Positions 45,294 to 54,752 of a DNA stretch of 64,000 nt are shown piece after piece. The translations under genes and the position numbers were made by a program. Numbering within the stretch: the stretch's first letter is position 1; the number at the start of each line of letters is the position of its first letter. This DNA comes from Clostridiaceae bacterium (lineage in GTDB: Bacteria > Bacillota > Clostridia > Saccharofermentanales > Saccharofermentanaceae), in assembly GCA_012728275.1 (NCBI GenBank), contig JAAYFK010000031.1:34516-98515 (forward strand), read 5' to 3'. The notes under the pieces are model-generated. The model saw only the letters and a program-made list of their open reading frames with translations. It was not told the DNA's origin and did no database searches.

Positions 45294-48200
45294 TTATGAT
45301 ACTTCGCTTGAAGCTTCATCTAGCATTATCTTTAGGAGCCTGACTGTATCTTGAAGTGTCTTTTCGCGAGTTTGGACGGAAGGCTTGTAATGCATGTAAG
45401 CCTTGCCCTGCGCGTTTATCATGATTTTTCCAGCGAACCCATCGCTTGCTACGATTGCGCTGACGGCTTTCATATCAACTTTTCGATCCTTAGCAAAATA
45501 CAAGAACACACCTACTTCACGCACTGCAACCTTCTCAAAATGAGCTTTTCCGGCTAAAGAGCGCACCAAAGATACGCTTGCTAAGACGGTTACTTGCTTT
45601 GGAGGCTCGCCATATCTATCAACGATGTCATTGATAAATTCATCATAGTCGGCCTTACTTCCTATAGCCGAAATACGCCTGTACGCATTCATTCTTGACT
45701 CCTCGTCCTCAATATACTTTGAAGGAATGTAGGAGTCAATGTCAATCTCGACAGCGCTTATGACTGGAGGCGTAAACTCAGTGTCGCCGCTATCACGAAG
45801 ACGCTTAATCTCCTCATCAAGCATTCGACAATATAACTCGTATCCGATAACGTTCATTTGGCCATGCTGCTCGGCGCCTAGGAGGTTGCCCGCACCACGA
45901 ACCTCAAGATCACGTAGTGCAATCTTAATTCCTGAACCAAGCTCCGTAAACTCACGAATAGCCATAAGACGTTTCTTGGCATCCGACTTCATCTCTTTAT
46001 CCGGATGATACGTCATGTAAGCGTAGGCTTGCTTATCCGAACGGCCAACTCGTCCTCTGATTTGATATAGTTGCGACAAGCCAAATCTCTCCGAATTTTC
46101 TACTATCATTGTATTTACGTTAGGCATATCAACTCCCGACTCAATAATTGTAGTACAAACGAGAATGTCAAATTTGCCCTTTATGAAGCCTTGTATCGTA
46201 TCCTCTATCTTAGTCTCGCTCATTTGCCCGTGAGCGTAAGCAATTCTAGCACCTGGCATTAGTTTACTAAGTTCAGAAGCTTTCTTATCTATATCTTTCG
46301 TTCTGTTGTAAAGATAGAATACTTGACCATGCCTAGATATCTCACGCATGCACGCTTGTACTACTATCTCCTCATCGTAAGCAATAACATATGTTTGGAC
46401 GCTCCTTCGATTCATTGGCGCCTCATCAAGAACAGAAATATCCCTAATTCCTGACATGGACATGTGTAAGGTCCTTGGTATAGGCGTTGCCGTCAGAGTC
46501 AGAACATCAATATTTGTACGCAAAGCTTTAATATGCTCCTTGTGATTTACACCAAAGCGCTGCTCCTCATCGACTACTAGAAGACCTAGTTTACTTGGAA
46601 CAATATCCTTCGACAAAAGTCTATGCGTTCCTATTACGACATCGATAAGGCCGTTACGAATATCCTTGATTGTTTGCCTCATTACGTTCGCCGGAACATA
46701 TCTTGATAGCAGTGCTATCTTTATCGGAAAATTCTTGCAACGCTCTACAAAATTATCGTAGTGTTGCTGCGCAAGAAGCGTTGTTGGAGCAAGCATGAAC
46801 GCCTGTCTTCCGTTATCCACGCACTTAAACATCGCTCGAAAAGCAACCTCCGTCTTTCCAAATCCAACATCGCCGCAAAGCAAGCGATCCATCGGCATTT
46901 GCCCTTCCATGTCGCGCTTAATGTCGTTAATTGCCGCTATCTGATCATCCGTCTCAGTATATGGAAAGCTCTCTTCGAACTCCTTTTGCCATACATCGTC
47001 AGGGCCACAAGAAAATCCCTTATTTGATCTTCTAGAAGCATATAACTTAACTAAATCGAAGGCTATTTCCTTAATTGAGTTACGCGCCTTGGCAACAGAC
47101 TTGTTCCACTCCTGGCTATCAAGGCTCGAGAGTTTAGGTTCATTGCCATTTGGTCCCACGTACTTCTGAATAGAATCTAGGTTATCAACAGTTAAGTAAA
47201 CTGCCGCCTCTTTGGCATATGACACCTTCAGGTAGTCTTGAAAAGAATCGCCAACTTTCATATTCACGAGGCCTTCATATCGACCTATACCATGAACATC
47301 GTGAACTACATAGTCCCCTGCTACCAGGTCACTGAAGGCAGATATCTTATTCGGGCCTGTTTTTTTCTTCTTTACTATCTTCTCATTTCCGAAAACATCC
47401 AATTCGCCAATTAACGTTAGTCCAATTCTTGGATAAATAAATCCAGAGGACAAAGGCGCCTCTATAACCTCGACCTGAACACTCTGCTCCTTAAGTCCTG
47501 TTAGAAAAGCAGCAGTTCTCGAAGAACCAGTAACCATCAAAGCAACTACGTCGTTTGGTGAAGCCCTTTTGACTAGAGAGGCTACTCTCTCGAATCCGCC
47601 TCGATAGCTCTCACCTGCTAAGCCCTGACACATATATGTGTAACCACCAGGCAAGCCGTTTCCAGAAGAAGAAAGGCATGCTAAAGTAACGACCGTTTGC
47701 TTTGAATCAAGCATACGCATAGCATCTTGTATTCCAAACAGAGCCTCACTTGCGCACTTAGGAGCAGTGCCCATTTCGAAACCTGCCTTAAATCGAGACA
47801 TATACTCTGCCAAATAAGAATCCTCTCGAGACCTTATCTCTTGGAATTCGTCGGCAAAAACCATACATTCTTTTAAATCAATATAGTCTAGTACGCTTGA
47901 AGGAGAATCAATAAGTATGTCGGTCCATCTTGCAATACCGGAACATCTCAAGCCATTACGAATCGCTTCAGAGTCACTCGAAGCCGTCTTAAGGAGCATG
48001 TCTGCTATAGCTTTTTGAGAAGAGGCCTTCATATTGTTGCTGTCTTCTACAGCAGCTGAATACATCGCTGTCGCTAACTCGCTACGCTTATCGCTATCAA
48101 TTACTGTCTCTCTTGAAGGGTAAATCTTGGCTTTCTTAAGAACTTCCTCCGACCGTTGAGATTGGGTATCAAAATACTTAAGTTGATCAATCTCGTCATC

Positions 48201-48800
48201 GAAAAAAGAAATTCTCAATGGCTTATTCATATCTGGAGAGAACAAGTCTAATACATCGCCTCTCCATGAAAATTCGCCTCTGTTCTCGACTGTACCTACG
48301 CGCTCATATCCCATGAAAGTTAGCTTTTCAGCCATGGAGGCTGGATCAAAGTTCTCTCCTAACTTGATGGACAAGACGTTCTTGAGAAATGCTTTTCGAG
48401 AGGGGAGCTTATTTAATAAAGCTCCGCCGCAAATTATTGCTGCACCAAAATCATTTGACAGAATCTTGCTCAGTGAACCAACTCTATCAATCTCGCTATC
48501 TCTTGAGCTTGCATATGCGCTAACTAGGGCCATCTCGCTTGGCTGAACTACAACTACTTCGTCATCAACAAAAACATTAAGAAGCGACGCCATCTCGCGA
48601 GCCCTAACAGGGTCAGCAACTATAATAACCGGTTTCTTCTTTATGACCTTGCTTAATGCAACCGTGAAATAACCCTTCTCTTGCTCGCAAAGACCAGCAA
48701 CATTCAAATGCCTTGCTTGTCTTTGGGCTTGAGCGCACAAGTCAACAAGTTCACTATCTCTAGAAATTAGGTCTAATATCTCATTTATTCTTCTGTTCAT
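45294..48800 (-). CDS. mfd: Transcription-repair coupling factor Mfd
   Basis: DNA translocase that removes RNA polymerase stalled at lesions and recruits UvrA. The 1168-residue product (family about 1150-1180) has the UvrB-like N-terminal domains, the RNA polymerase-interacting CarD-like domain (LVAGDYVVHDVHGIGRYEGL, about 490), the helicase motor with Walker A (CGDVGFGKTEVA) and box II (VVDEEQRFGV), and the C-terminal TRCF domain. The ATG at 48800, with ATAGG before it, is preferred over the GTG at 48806. Its start overlaps pth by 20 bases. Confidence 0.96.
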   Translation of the reverse strand: MNRRINEILDLISRDSELVDLCAQAQRQARHLNVAGLCEQEKGYFTVALSKVIKKKPVIIVADPVRAREMASLLNVFVDDEVVVVQPSEMALVSAYASSRDSEIDRVGSLSKILSNDFGAAIICGGALLNKLPSRKAFLKNVLSIKLGENFDPASMAEKLTFMGYERVGTVENRGEFSWRGDVLDLFSPDMNKPLRISFFDDEIDQLKYFDTQSQRSEEVLKKAKIYPSRETVIDSDKRSELATAMYSAAVEDSNNMKASSQKAIADMLLKTASSDSEAIRNGLRCSGIARWTDILIDSPSSVLDYIDLKECMVFADEFQEIRSREDSYLAEYMSRFKAGFEMGTAPKCASEALFGIQDAMRMLDSKQTVVTLACLSSSGNGLPGGYTYMCQGLAGESYRGGFERVASLVKRASPNDVVALMVTGSSRTAAFLTGLKEQSVQVEVIEAPLSSGFIYPRIGLTLIGELDVFGNEKIVKKKKTGPNKISAFSDLVAGDYVVHDVHGIGRYEGLVNMKVGDSFQDYLKVSYAKEAAVYLTVDNLDSIQKYVGPNGNEPKLSSLDSQEWNKSVAKARNSIKEIAFDLVKLYASRRSNKGFSCGPDDVWQKEFEESFPYTETDDQIAAINDIKRDMEGQMPMDRLLCGDVGFGKTEVAFRAMFKCVDNGRQAFMLAPTTLLAQQHYDNFVERCKNFPIKIALLSRYVPANVMRQTIKDIRNGLIDVVIGTHRLLSKDIVPSKLGLLVVDEEQRFGVNHKEHIKALRTNIDVLTLTATPIPRTLHMSMSGIRDISVLDEAPMNRRSVQTYVIAYDEEIVVQACMREISRHGQVFYLYNRTKDIDKKASELSKLMPGARIAYAHGQMSETKIEDTIQGFIKGKFDILVCTTIIESGVDMPNVNTMIVENSERFGLSQLYQIRGRVGRSDKQAYAYMTYHPDKEMKSDAKKRLMAIREFTELGSGIKIALRDLEVRGAGNLLGAEQHGQMNVIGYELYCRMLDEEIKRLRDSGDTEFTPPVISAVEIDIDSYIPSKYIEDEESRMNAYRRISAIGSKADYDEFINDIVDRYGEPPKQVTVLASVSLVRSLAGKAHFEKVAVREVGVFLYFAKDRKVDMKAVSAIVASDGFAGKIMINAQGKAYMHYKPSVQTREKTLQDTVRLLKIMLDEASSEVS

Positions 48801-49326
48801 TTGCACCTATCAACTCTTCTGTAGCCTTAACTGCCGTCTCGAAAGAAGCAAAAACTTCTGGTCTGATATCCTTGGGAATTCCAGATAGAACGTATTCAAC
48901 TAATTCTCTATGCTCTGGTACTGGTCCAGTTCCTATTCGTACTCTTGGAAAATTTTGAGTACCAAGGCATGCAATAACAGATTTCATTCCGTTATGCGTT
49001 CCTGCGCTTCCTGAAGGTCTAACGCGAACCTTACTAGTTGGAATATCAATATCGTCATATATCACAATGACATGCGAAGGCTCTATATCATAATATCGTG
49101 CAAGAGGAGCGATACACTCTCCGGAATTGTTCATGAATGTCTGAGGCTTAACTAGAATTACCTGCTCGCCTCCAATTCGACCTTGTCCATATACTCCCTT
49201 GAACTTGCTCTTGTTCAAGACTATTTTGTTCTTATCAGCAAGCATCTCCAAAGCAAGGAAACCGCAATTATGCCAAGTATAAGCATAATCATCTCCGGGA
49301 TTCCCCAGTCCTGCGACTAAATACAT
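48781..49326 (-). CDS. pth: Peptidyl-tRNA hydrolase
   Basis: Releases tRNA from prematurely dropped peptidyl-tRNA. The 181-residue product has the start YLVAGLGNPGDDYAYTWHNCGF with the catalytic His, KPQTFMNNSGE, and IVIYDDID. Asn and Asp of the active site are present. It lies two bases after glmU and overlaps mfd; glmU-pth-mfd is a common order in Firmicutes. Confidence 0.96.
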   Translation of the reverse strand: MYLVAGLGNPGDDYAYTWHNCGFLALEMLADKNKIVLNKSKFKGVYGQGRIGGEQVILVKPQTFMNNSGECIAPLARYYDIEPSHVIVIYDDIDIPTSKVRVRPSGSAGTHNGMKSVIACLGTQNFPRVRIGTGPVPEHRELVEYVLSGIPKDIRPEVFASFETAVKATEELIGANEQKNK

Positions 49327-49328
49327 TC

Positions 49329-50738
49329 TTAAACCTCCGAACGCTTACTATCGAGCTGAATGTAATTTGCACCACGCAAGCGATTCTTCTTCGCAACCCA
49401 TTCTTCCTTGTTGATTTGCTTGGATCTTCCAATTCCAAGACCAAGCGCTGGAACATCAGAAGTAATCGTTGATCCAGCAGCAATATATGAGTCTTTACCA
49501 AGTCTAACAGAAGCTAGAATATTCGAGTTACCACCGATAAATACGTTGTCCTCGATTATACATCCGACCTTATCCTGTCCATCGTAGTTACACGTAACTG
49601 TGCCACAACCAAAGTTAACATTTTTACCAACAGTAGAATCTCCAATGTAAGTAAGATGCCTTGCTCTAGTATAGTCATCAATTACAGAATTCTTAATCTC
49701 TACGTATGCACCGATTGTAACAAAACTCTTAATTACTGTATCAGGTCTTATGTGTGAGAATGGTCCAATACGACAATCTTTTCCAATAACACAGAAGGAT
49801 GCAACAGAGTTATCTATTTCGGTTCCATCTCCAACTTCAGCCCCTTCAAGTCTAGTATTCTCACCAATCAGGCATCCCTCACCAATTCTTGTATTACCAA
49901 TAATAGAGCAGCCAGGAAGAATAACCGTATCCATCCCAATCTCAACTCCCGAATGAATCCACGTAGAATTCTCGTCCATGATTTGAACACCATTAAGCAT
50001 ATGCTTACGAAGAATTCGCTTATTCATTATCTGAGAAGCCTGCATTAATTGATATCTATCATTTACTCCACGAGTGTCATCAAAGTCGCACACAAGAGCG
50101 CCGACAGAAAGGCCATCGTTAATTAGAAGCTCAATAGTATCAGTTAGGTAATACTCTTTCTGTGCGTTTTTCGCGCCAAGTCGCCCAAGAACCGATAAAA
50201 GCAAGGAAGTCTTAAAGACATACATTGAGGAATTAACCTCAGTTATCTGCCTCTCTTCCTCAGTAGCATCTCTATGCTCAACAATTCGGTTTACATTGCC
50301 ATTGTCGTCTCTTATGATGCGTCCGTATCCTGTTGGATCTTCGGCAACCGCAGTAAAAACAACAGCTGCAAAATCATTCTTCTCAATCAAATCCAAAGCG
50401 CTCGTTATGGTCGAATCTTTGACCATTGGAGAATCTCCAGGAAGTACAATCGTGTAACCATTTCTGCCCTCTAAATAAGGAGCAGCTTGCATTACAGCGT
50501 GTCCAGTTCCTAGCCTTTGCTCTTGAAAAATATAAGCAACGCTCTCGCCCAATACGTTGCGTATCTCTTCTTGCTTATCACCAACAATGAAAACTTGGTC
50601 TATACAACCGGCTTCACAAAGAGAATCCGATACCCACTTGATTATTGGCTTACCTGCCACTTGATGCACCACTTTGGAGTGTGCGGACTTCATTCTCTTG
50701 CTATCACCTGCGGCCATTACTACAGCGCAAATTTCCAT
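49329..50738 (-). CDS. glmU: Bifunctional UDP-N-acetylglucosamine pyrophosphorylase / glucosamine-1-phosphate acetyltransferase
   Basis: Last two steps to UDP-GlcNAc for peptidoglycan. The 469-residue product has the N-terminal nucleotidyltransferase domain (VVMAAGDSKRMKS, PGDSPMV) and the C-terminal left-handed beta-helix with hexapeptide repeats and GCGTVTCNYDGQDK. The usual AAGxGTRM loop reads AAGDSKRM, a variant. ATG at 50738 with TTGGAGAAACC upstream is used; the frame is open for 23 more codons. Divergent to the next gene. Confidence 0.95.
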   Translation of the reverse strand: MEICAVVMAAGDSKRMKSAHSKVVHQVAGKPIIKWVSDSLCEAGCIDQVFIVGDKQEEIRNVLGESVAYIFQEQRLGTGHAVMQAAPYLEGRNGYTIVLPGDSPMVKDSTITSALDLIEKNDFAAVVFTAVAEDPTGYGRIIRDDNGNVNRIVEHRDATEEERQITEVNSSMYVFKTSLLLSVLGRLGAKNAQKEYYLTDTIELLINDGLSVGALVCDFDDTRGVNDRYQLMQASQIMNKRILRKHMLNGVQIMDENSTWIHSGVEIGMDTVILPGCSIIGNTRIGEGCLIGENTRLEGAEVGDGTEIDNSVASFCVIGKDCRIGPFSHIRPDTVIKSFVTIGAYVEIKNSVIDDYTRARHLTYIGDSTVGKNVNFGCGTVTCNYDGQDKVGCIIEDNVFIGGNSNILASVRLGKDSYIAAGSTITSDVPALGLGIGRSKQINKEEWVAKKNRLRGANYIQLDSKRSEV

Positions 50739-50918
50739 ATGGTTTCTCCAATCTGATATGCACGCAATGAAGGGAGGCAAGTACATATTTGAGTACTCCC
50801 CCACCAAAAGTCATGCTTTTTAGTCGGTTTAATTATACCAAAGATACTTCATCCTTCCTATAATTCCTCTCGAAAAATGTGTATAATGATTAAAATTAAT
50901 GTACTTAAAGGAAATCAT

Positions 50919-51665
50919 ATGATAGCAATAATTCTGGCAGCAGGATATGCGACACGCCTTTATCCGCTAACGTTAAATACACCTAAACCATTGCTTCCTT
51001 TAGGAGAGCAATTGATTATCGATATTATTGTCGAGAAGCTAGACCATCTGCCTGATTTGAACTCGATAGTTGTTATCTCTAATGACAGATTTTTCGAGCA
51101 ATTCTATAGATGGGCAGAAGCTCTGGACAGGACAAACAAGACCCCTATTCTTGTAATGAATGATGGAACAACCAACGAGTCTAACAAGCGTGGTGCAATT
51201 GGCGATATTGAGTTTGTAATTAAGGAACTCGACATCAAGGAAGACGTTTGCATTCTTGCTGGTGACAACATATTTACGTACGACCTTTGTAAGATGTATG
51301 AATTCTTCAAGAAGAAGGATGCGCCAACTTTAGTTGCTATCGACGTTCCTGATAAGGAAGAAATTAAACAGCTTGCTGTAGCAACAATTGGAAGCGACGA
51401 CAAGGTAATAGCTATGGAGGAGAAACCTTCTAACCCTAAGAGTACGTGGGCTATTTATGCTACCTACTTCTATAGAAAAGAAGACTTGCATTATATTGAG
51501 GATTATCTGCTAGAGGGTAATTCTCCTGACGCTCCTGGATACTTTCCATCTTGGTTGTATCGCGTAATTCCCGTTTATGCTTATCGAGGCGTGGGAACTT
51601 GCATAGATATTGGAACAATCGAGAATTACAGGAAGACTTTCGATCAATATTCGAATCAACAATGA
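50919..51665 (+). CDS. Sugar-phosphate nucleotidyltransferase family protein
   Basis: The 248-residue product begins MIAIILAAGYATRLYPLT, the NTP-binding loop of glucose-1-phosphate thymidylyl- and related transferases, and contains ILAGDNIFTYD with the metal-binding Asp. It transfers a nucleotide to a sugar phosphate or similar (the exact substrate is unclear). The ATG at 50919 has AAAGGAAATC upstream. A TATAAT lies near 50881. No sugar-pathway partners are adjacent. Confidence 0.88.
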   Translation: MIAIILAAGYATRLYPLTLNTPKPLLPLGEQLIIDIIVEKLDHLPDLNSIVVISNDRFFEQFYRWAEALDRTNKTPILVMNDGTTNESNKRGAIGDIEFVIKELDIKEDVCILAGDNIFTYDLCKMYEFFKKKDAPTLVAIDVPDKEEIKQLAVATIGSDDKVIAMEEKPSNPKSTWAIYATYFYRKEDLHYIEDYLLEGNSPDAPGYFPSWLYRVIPVYAYRGVGTCIDIGTIENYRKTFDQYSNQQ

Positions 51666-51688
51666 CAGAAAGCGACAGATAGACCATC

Positions 51689-52585
51689 ATGATACCTTTA
51701 AAGCGGGACTCAAATAATTATAGATTCTTTAAACTTGTTTTGTGTGTGACTTCGTTATCTTATGTTTTGTTTTCCTTTGGAGGATGTTCACGTCTTAACA
51801 ATAAGGATACTGTGACATCTTCTAGTCAACTGCCAACTCAAACCGAAGCCACAACAACTACTTCTCAAACGCCTGAGATAACAACTTCCCAAACTACCGC
51901 AGTCCCATCTCCCGTCCCTACACCAGTTCCGGAATATGTAGAACCAATTTACGACGAAGAGATTTGGTATAACGGCTTTTCTGATCCGCGCTCGGTTCGT
52001 GCGGAAATAGTAACGAACACTAATGACATACTTTGTGTAGTCAATAAGTATCACGCTTTACCTCTGGATTATATGCCGGACGACTTAGTTGATGCGCCTC
52101 ATTCTTATGGACAACAATTAAGAAGTGAAGCTTGCGACGCTTGGATAGCCATGTATGACGCATGCTATGAAGCAACAGGTGAAGGTCTTTTGCTACTATC
52201 TGGATACAGAGATGCATATACACAACAGTACTTGTTTGATAGATCTGTCAACCTTAGAGGAACTCCTTTTGCTTGTCAAAAGAATGCTTGGCCAGGAAGA
52301 TCTGAGCATCAACTTGGTTTAGCTATAGATATTACTCCCGCAAGTGAGACGGAAATTCTAGATGAATTCGCTACAACCACAACAGGTGCTTGGGTAAATG
52401 CGCATTGCTATGAGTATGGATTTGTACTTAGATATCAAGCTGATTACACCGATTCGACTGGTTACGGTATCGAAGCTTGGCACTATCGATATGTAGGTGT
52501 AGAAGCAGCAACTGCTATGTATGAGCAAAATATTTCCTTGGAAGATTACATGGGTTGTCCACAAATATTGCCTACTGACGAGTAA
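51689..52585 (+). CDS. VanY-type D-alanyl-D-alanine carboxypeptidase lipoprotein
   Basis: The 298-residue product has a lipoprotein signal peptide (lipobox FGGC, Cys at about 33), a Thr/Ser/Pro-rich linker (about 40-85) and a C-terminal M15B peptidase domain. The zinc site is intact: SGYRDAYTQQYLF, SEHQLGLAIDIT and EAWHYRYVG. It trims the last D-Ala from peptidoglycan stem peptides outside the cell. It starts 23 bases after the nucleotidyltransferase. Confidence 0.9.
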   Translation: MIPLKRDSNNYRFFKLVLCVTSLSYVLFSFGGCSRLNNKDTVTSSSQLPTQTEATTTTSQTPEITTSQTTAVPSPVPTPVPEYVEPIYDEEIWYNGFSDPRSVRAEIVTNTNDILCVVNKYHALPLDYMPDDLVDAPHSYGQQLRSEACDAWIAMYDACYEATGEGLLLLSGYRDAYTQQYLFDRSVNLRGTPFACQKNAWPGRSEHQLGLAIDITPASETEILDEFATTTTGAWVNAHCYEYGFVLRYQADYTDSTGYGIEAWHYRYVGVEAATAMYEQNISLEDYMGCPQILPTDE

Positions 52586-52628
52586 GCTTTATATAGAACT
52601 TTTGTGTTTACACACGTTTTTTAGACTC

Positions 52629-52656
52629 TTGATTTTTGATTTCTATGGTCTATAAT
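52629..52656 (+). promoter_or_regulatory. Promoter of the ribU transcript
   Basis: TTGATT (52629-52634), 16 bases, TATAAT (52651-52656), directly before the FMN riboswitch. Confidence 0.75.
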
Positions 52657-52661
52657 CAATT

Positions 52662-52782
52662 TGTTCCAAGGCGAGGTGTGATTCCTCGACCGGCGGTTAG
52701 AGCCCGCAAGCTAGTTGACTATATTGCAACTAGTTGACACGGTTAGATTCCGTGGCCGACGGTATAGTCCGGATGAAAGGAG
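52662..52782 (+). promoter_or_regulatory. FMN riboswitch (RFN element)
   Basis: The conserved blocks are present in order: GAGGTGTGATTCCTC, GACCGGCGGTTAGAGCCCGC, a variable stem (CTAGTTG/CAACTAG), GGTTAGATTCCGTGGCCGACGG and TAGTCCGGATGAAAG. The 3' edge runs into AAAGGAG (52776-52782), the ribosome binding site of ribU, and GGAG can pair with TTCC (52664-52667) at the 5' edge. FMN binding would therefore block translation; no terminator is seen before the gene. Confidence 0.95.
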
Positions 52783-52792
52783 ATTGATTATT

Positions 52793-53425
52793 ATGTCAGA
52801 ACGACGAATCCCAACACGTAAATCCACTTCAAAGATGACTAGGCGCATCGCTTCAGCTGCAATTTTGACAGCTATGGCCGTGGTGCTAATGTATCTTGAG
52901 ATTCCATTGCCATTTTTTCCGCCCTTCTTGAAATTCGATTTCTCTGAAGTACCGGTTCTTATTGGCACTTTTGCTCTTGGTCCTCTTTATGGGGTAGCAA
53001 TTGAGCTTGCTAAGAATGTAATTCATCTTCCTGTTTCACATACAGCTGGAATTGGCGAGGTAAGCAATTTCTTGAATTGTTCTGTCTTCATTGCTACAGC
53101 TGGAATTATTTATTCCAAGATTAGAACTCGTAAGTCAGCTCTTATCTCAATGGCTATAGCTACCGCTACATTTGCTCTAATGTCATGTCCATTTAATTAT
53201 TTCATAACCTTGCCTTTGTACTCTCAAGTTCTTGGTTTTTCGAACGAAGCTATTATTGGTATGAGTGCTGCAGTAAATCCGCTAATTCATACGAAGTTCG
53301 ACTTGATTCTTTGGGGTTTTCTCCCATTCAACATTTTCAAGGGCGTAGTAATAAGCGCAATTACATTAGTAATATATAAGCCAATATCCAAGCTTATTAA
53401 CGCGACCGCCGAGAAGACAAAATAA
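52793..53425 (+). CDS. ribU: Riboflavin ECF transporter substrate-binding subunit
   Basis: The 210-residue membrane protein has about five to six hydrophobic helices and the RibU pattern PFFPPFLKFDFSEVPVLIGTFALGP near residues 38-62. RibU captures riboflavin and works with the shared EcfAA'T module, which is not in this window. Placement under an FMN riboswitch confirms the substrate. Start at 52793 after the riboswitch; the frame is open into the aptamer but that part is not coding. Confidence 0.95.
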   Translation: MSERRIPTRKSTSKMTRRIASAAILTAMAVVLMYLEIPLPFFPPFLKFDFSEVPVLIGTFALGPLYGVAIELAKNVIHLPVSHTAGIGEVSNFLNCSVFIATAGIIYSKIRTRKSALISMAIATATFALMSCPFNYFITLPLYSQVLGFSNEAIIGMSAAVNPLIHTKFDLILWGFLPFNIFKGVVISAITLVIYKPISKLINATAEKTK

Positions 53426-53454
53426 TAGACACCACAAGAATTAATCTTGTAGTG
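53423..53454 (-). terminator. Terminator between ribU and paaK, mainly for paaK
   Basis: A 10-bp stem (CACTACAAGA/TCTTGTGGTG, one U-G pair on the minus strand) with an AATTA loop region, followed on the minus strand by TCTATTATTTTG. It lies between two convergent genes. In plus-strand RNA the same stem has a C-A mismatch and lacks a U-tract. Confidence 0.6.
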
Positions 53455-53490
53455 CCTGATGTTATTACGTTAGAGGAATACGTGACAATC

Positions 53491-54726
53491 TTAATCGTAT
53501 CTCTCGTCGATTACTCTCTTAGTCTTCTTTTCGCTACGAGGAAGAACACCTAGCTCTAGTACCTTTACTATTGGGGTGAATCCAATTCTGCTCTTAACTC
53601 TCTCGGCGATACGACGACTCAAATCCTCAAAGTCAACGGTGCCATTCGTCTCGACATAAAGACGCATAGTATCGCGACCATCAAGATGAGAGATTCGAAT
53701 TTGATACTCGCTTGATGCTTCTGGGAACTCACGAAGAACCTCTTCAATTTGTAGTGGGTATAAGTTAACTCCCTTGATTTTGACCATGTCGTCGGTTCTA
53801 CCCATGATTGTGCCAAGACGAGGGTACTTACTTCCACACTCACATTCGCCAGTAATGATTCGTGACAAATCATGAGTACGATATCGAATTAGTGGAGCAC
53901 CTTCCTTAACTAGAGTCGAAATTACGATTTCTCCTTCTTCTCCGTCTGGAACTGGCTTCAATGTGACTGGATCAATAATCTCAACGTAGATGTAATCATC
54001 CCAGTAGTGTATACCACAGTCATACTTGCATGTAATTCCAATTCCAGGACCATAGATTTCCGTAAGTCCATAGATATCATATAGCTCGATTCCTAGCTCA
54101 GAGCTTATTCTATTTCGCATAGTATCGCCCCAACGCTCTGAACCAATGACGCCCTTTTTAATATGAATCTCATCCTTTATTCCACGCTTTGCAATTTCTT
54201 CAGCTAACAATAAAGCGTATGAAGAAGTGGAACAAAGTACTGACGACTTCATGTCAGCCATCATCTTAAGTTGCTTTTCAGTGTTACCAGGCCCCATTGG
54301 AATAACCATTGCGCCAAGCTTCTCAGCGCCATTTTGGAATCCGATTCCAGCAGTCCATAGACCATAGCCGGGAGTAATTTGAATTCTATCAAGATTAGTA
54401 ATTCCTGCCATCTCATAGCAACGAGAGAACATAATTGCCCAATCGTCTACATCTTTTGCTGTGTATGGAATTATTACCGGAAGTCCTGTTGTTCCTGAGG
54501 ATGAGTGGATACGTACTATCTCTTCTTCTGGTGCCGTCATTAGTCCAAGTGGATATGCATCACGAAGATCACCCTTTTCGGAGAAAGGCAAATTCTCAAA
54601 GTCTTCCGCTGTCTTAATGCCTGAAATTCCGGCATCTTCCAACTTCTTACCGTAGAAGCTGTTAGCCTTGCGCAGAGCTTGAATTCTGTCATTAACTTGT
54701 TCTATTTGCTTGTTACTAATAATCAT
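53491..54726 (-). CDS. paaK: Phenylacetate-CoA ligase family enzyme
   Basis: AMP-forming acyl-CoA ligase that links arylacetic acids to CoA. The 411-residue product has the ATP loop SSGTTGLPV, the A5-like motif YDIYGLTEIYGPG, and the C-terminal lid (GRTDDMVKIKGVNLYPLQIEE). Slightly shorter than the classic ~430-residue form. It lies directly after iorAB, so it probably handles arylacetate or aryl-CoA from tryptophan, phenylalanine or tyrosine breakdown; it could also run backward. Confidence 0.9.
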   Translation of the reverse strand: MIISNKQIEQVNDRIQALRKANSFYGKKLEDAGISGIKTAEDFENLPFSEKGDLRDAYPLGLMTAPEEEIVRIHSSSGTTGLPVIIPYTAKDVDDWAIMFSRCYEMAGITNLDRIQITPGYGLWTAGIGFQNGAEKLGAMVIPMGPGNTEKQLKMMADMKSSVLCSTSSYALLLAEEIAKRGIKDEIHIKKGVIGSERWGDTMRNRISSELGIELYDIYGLTEIYGPGIGITCKYDCGIHYWDDYIYVEIIDPVTLKPVPDGEEGEIVISTLVKEGAPLIRYRTHDLSRIITGECECGSKYPRLGTIMGRTDDMVKIKGVNLYPLQIEEVLREFPEASSEYQIRISHLDGRDTMRLYVETNGTVDFEDLSRRIAERVKSRIGFTPIVKVLELGVLPRSEKKTKRVIDERYD

Positions 54727-54752
54727 CTGAAGTTACCTCGTAAAGTTACTTA

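Noticed and set aside
52652..52791. Perfect pairing ATAATCAAT with ATTGATTAT around the FMN riboswitch
   Set aside because: The upstream arm overlaps the -10 box and most of it lies before the likely transcription start, so the full 9-bp helix would not form in the RNA.
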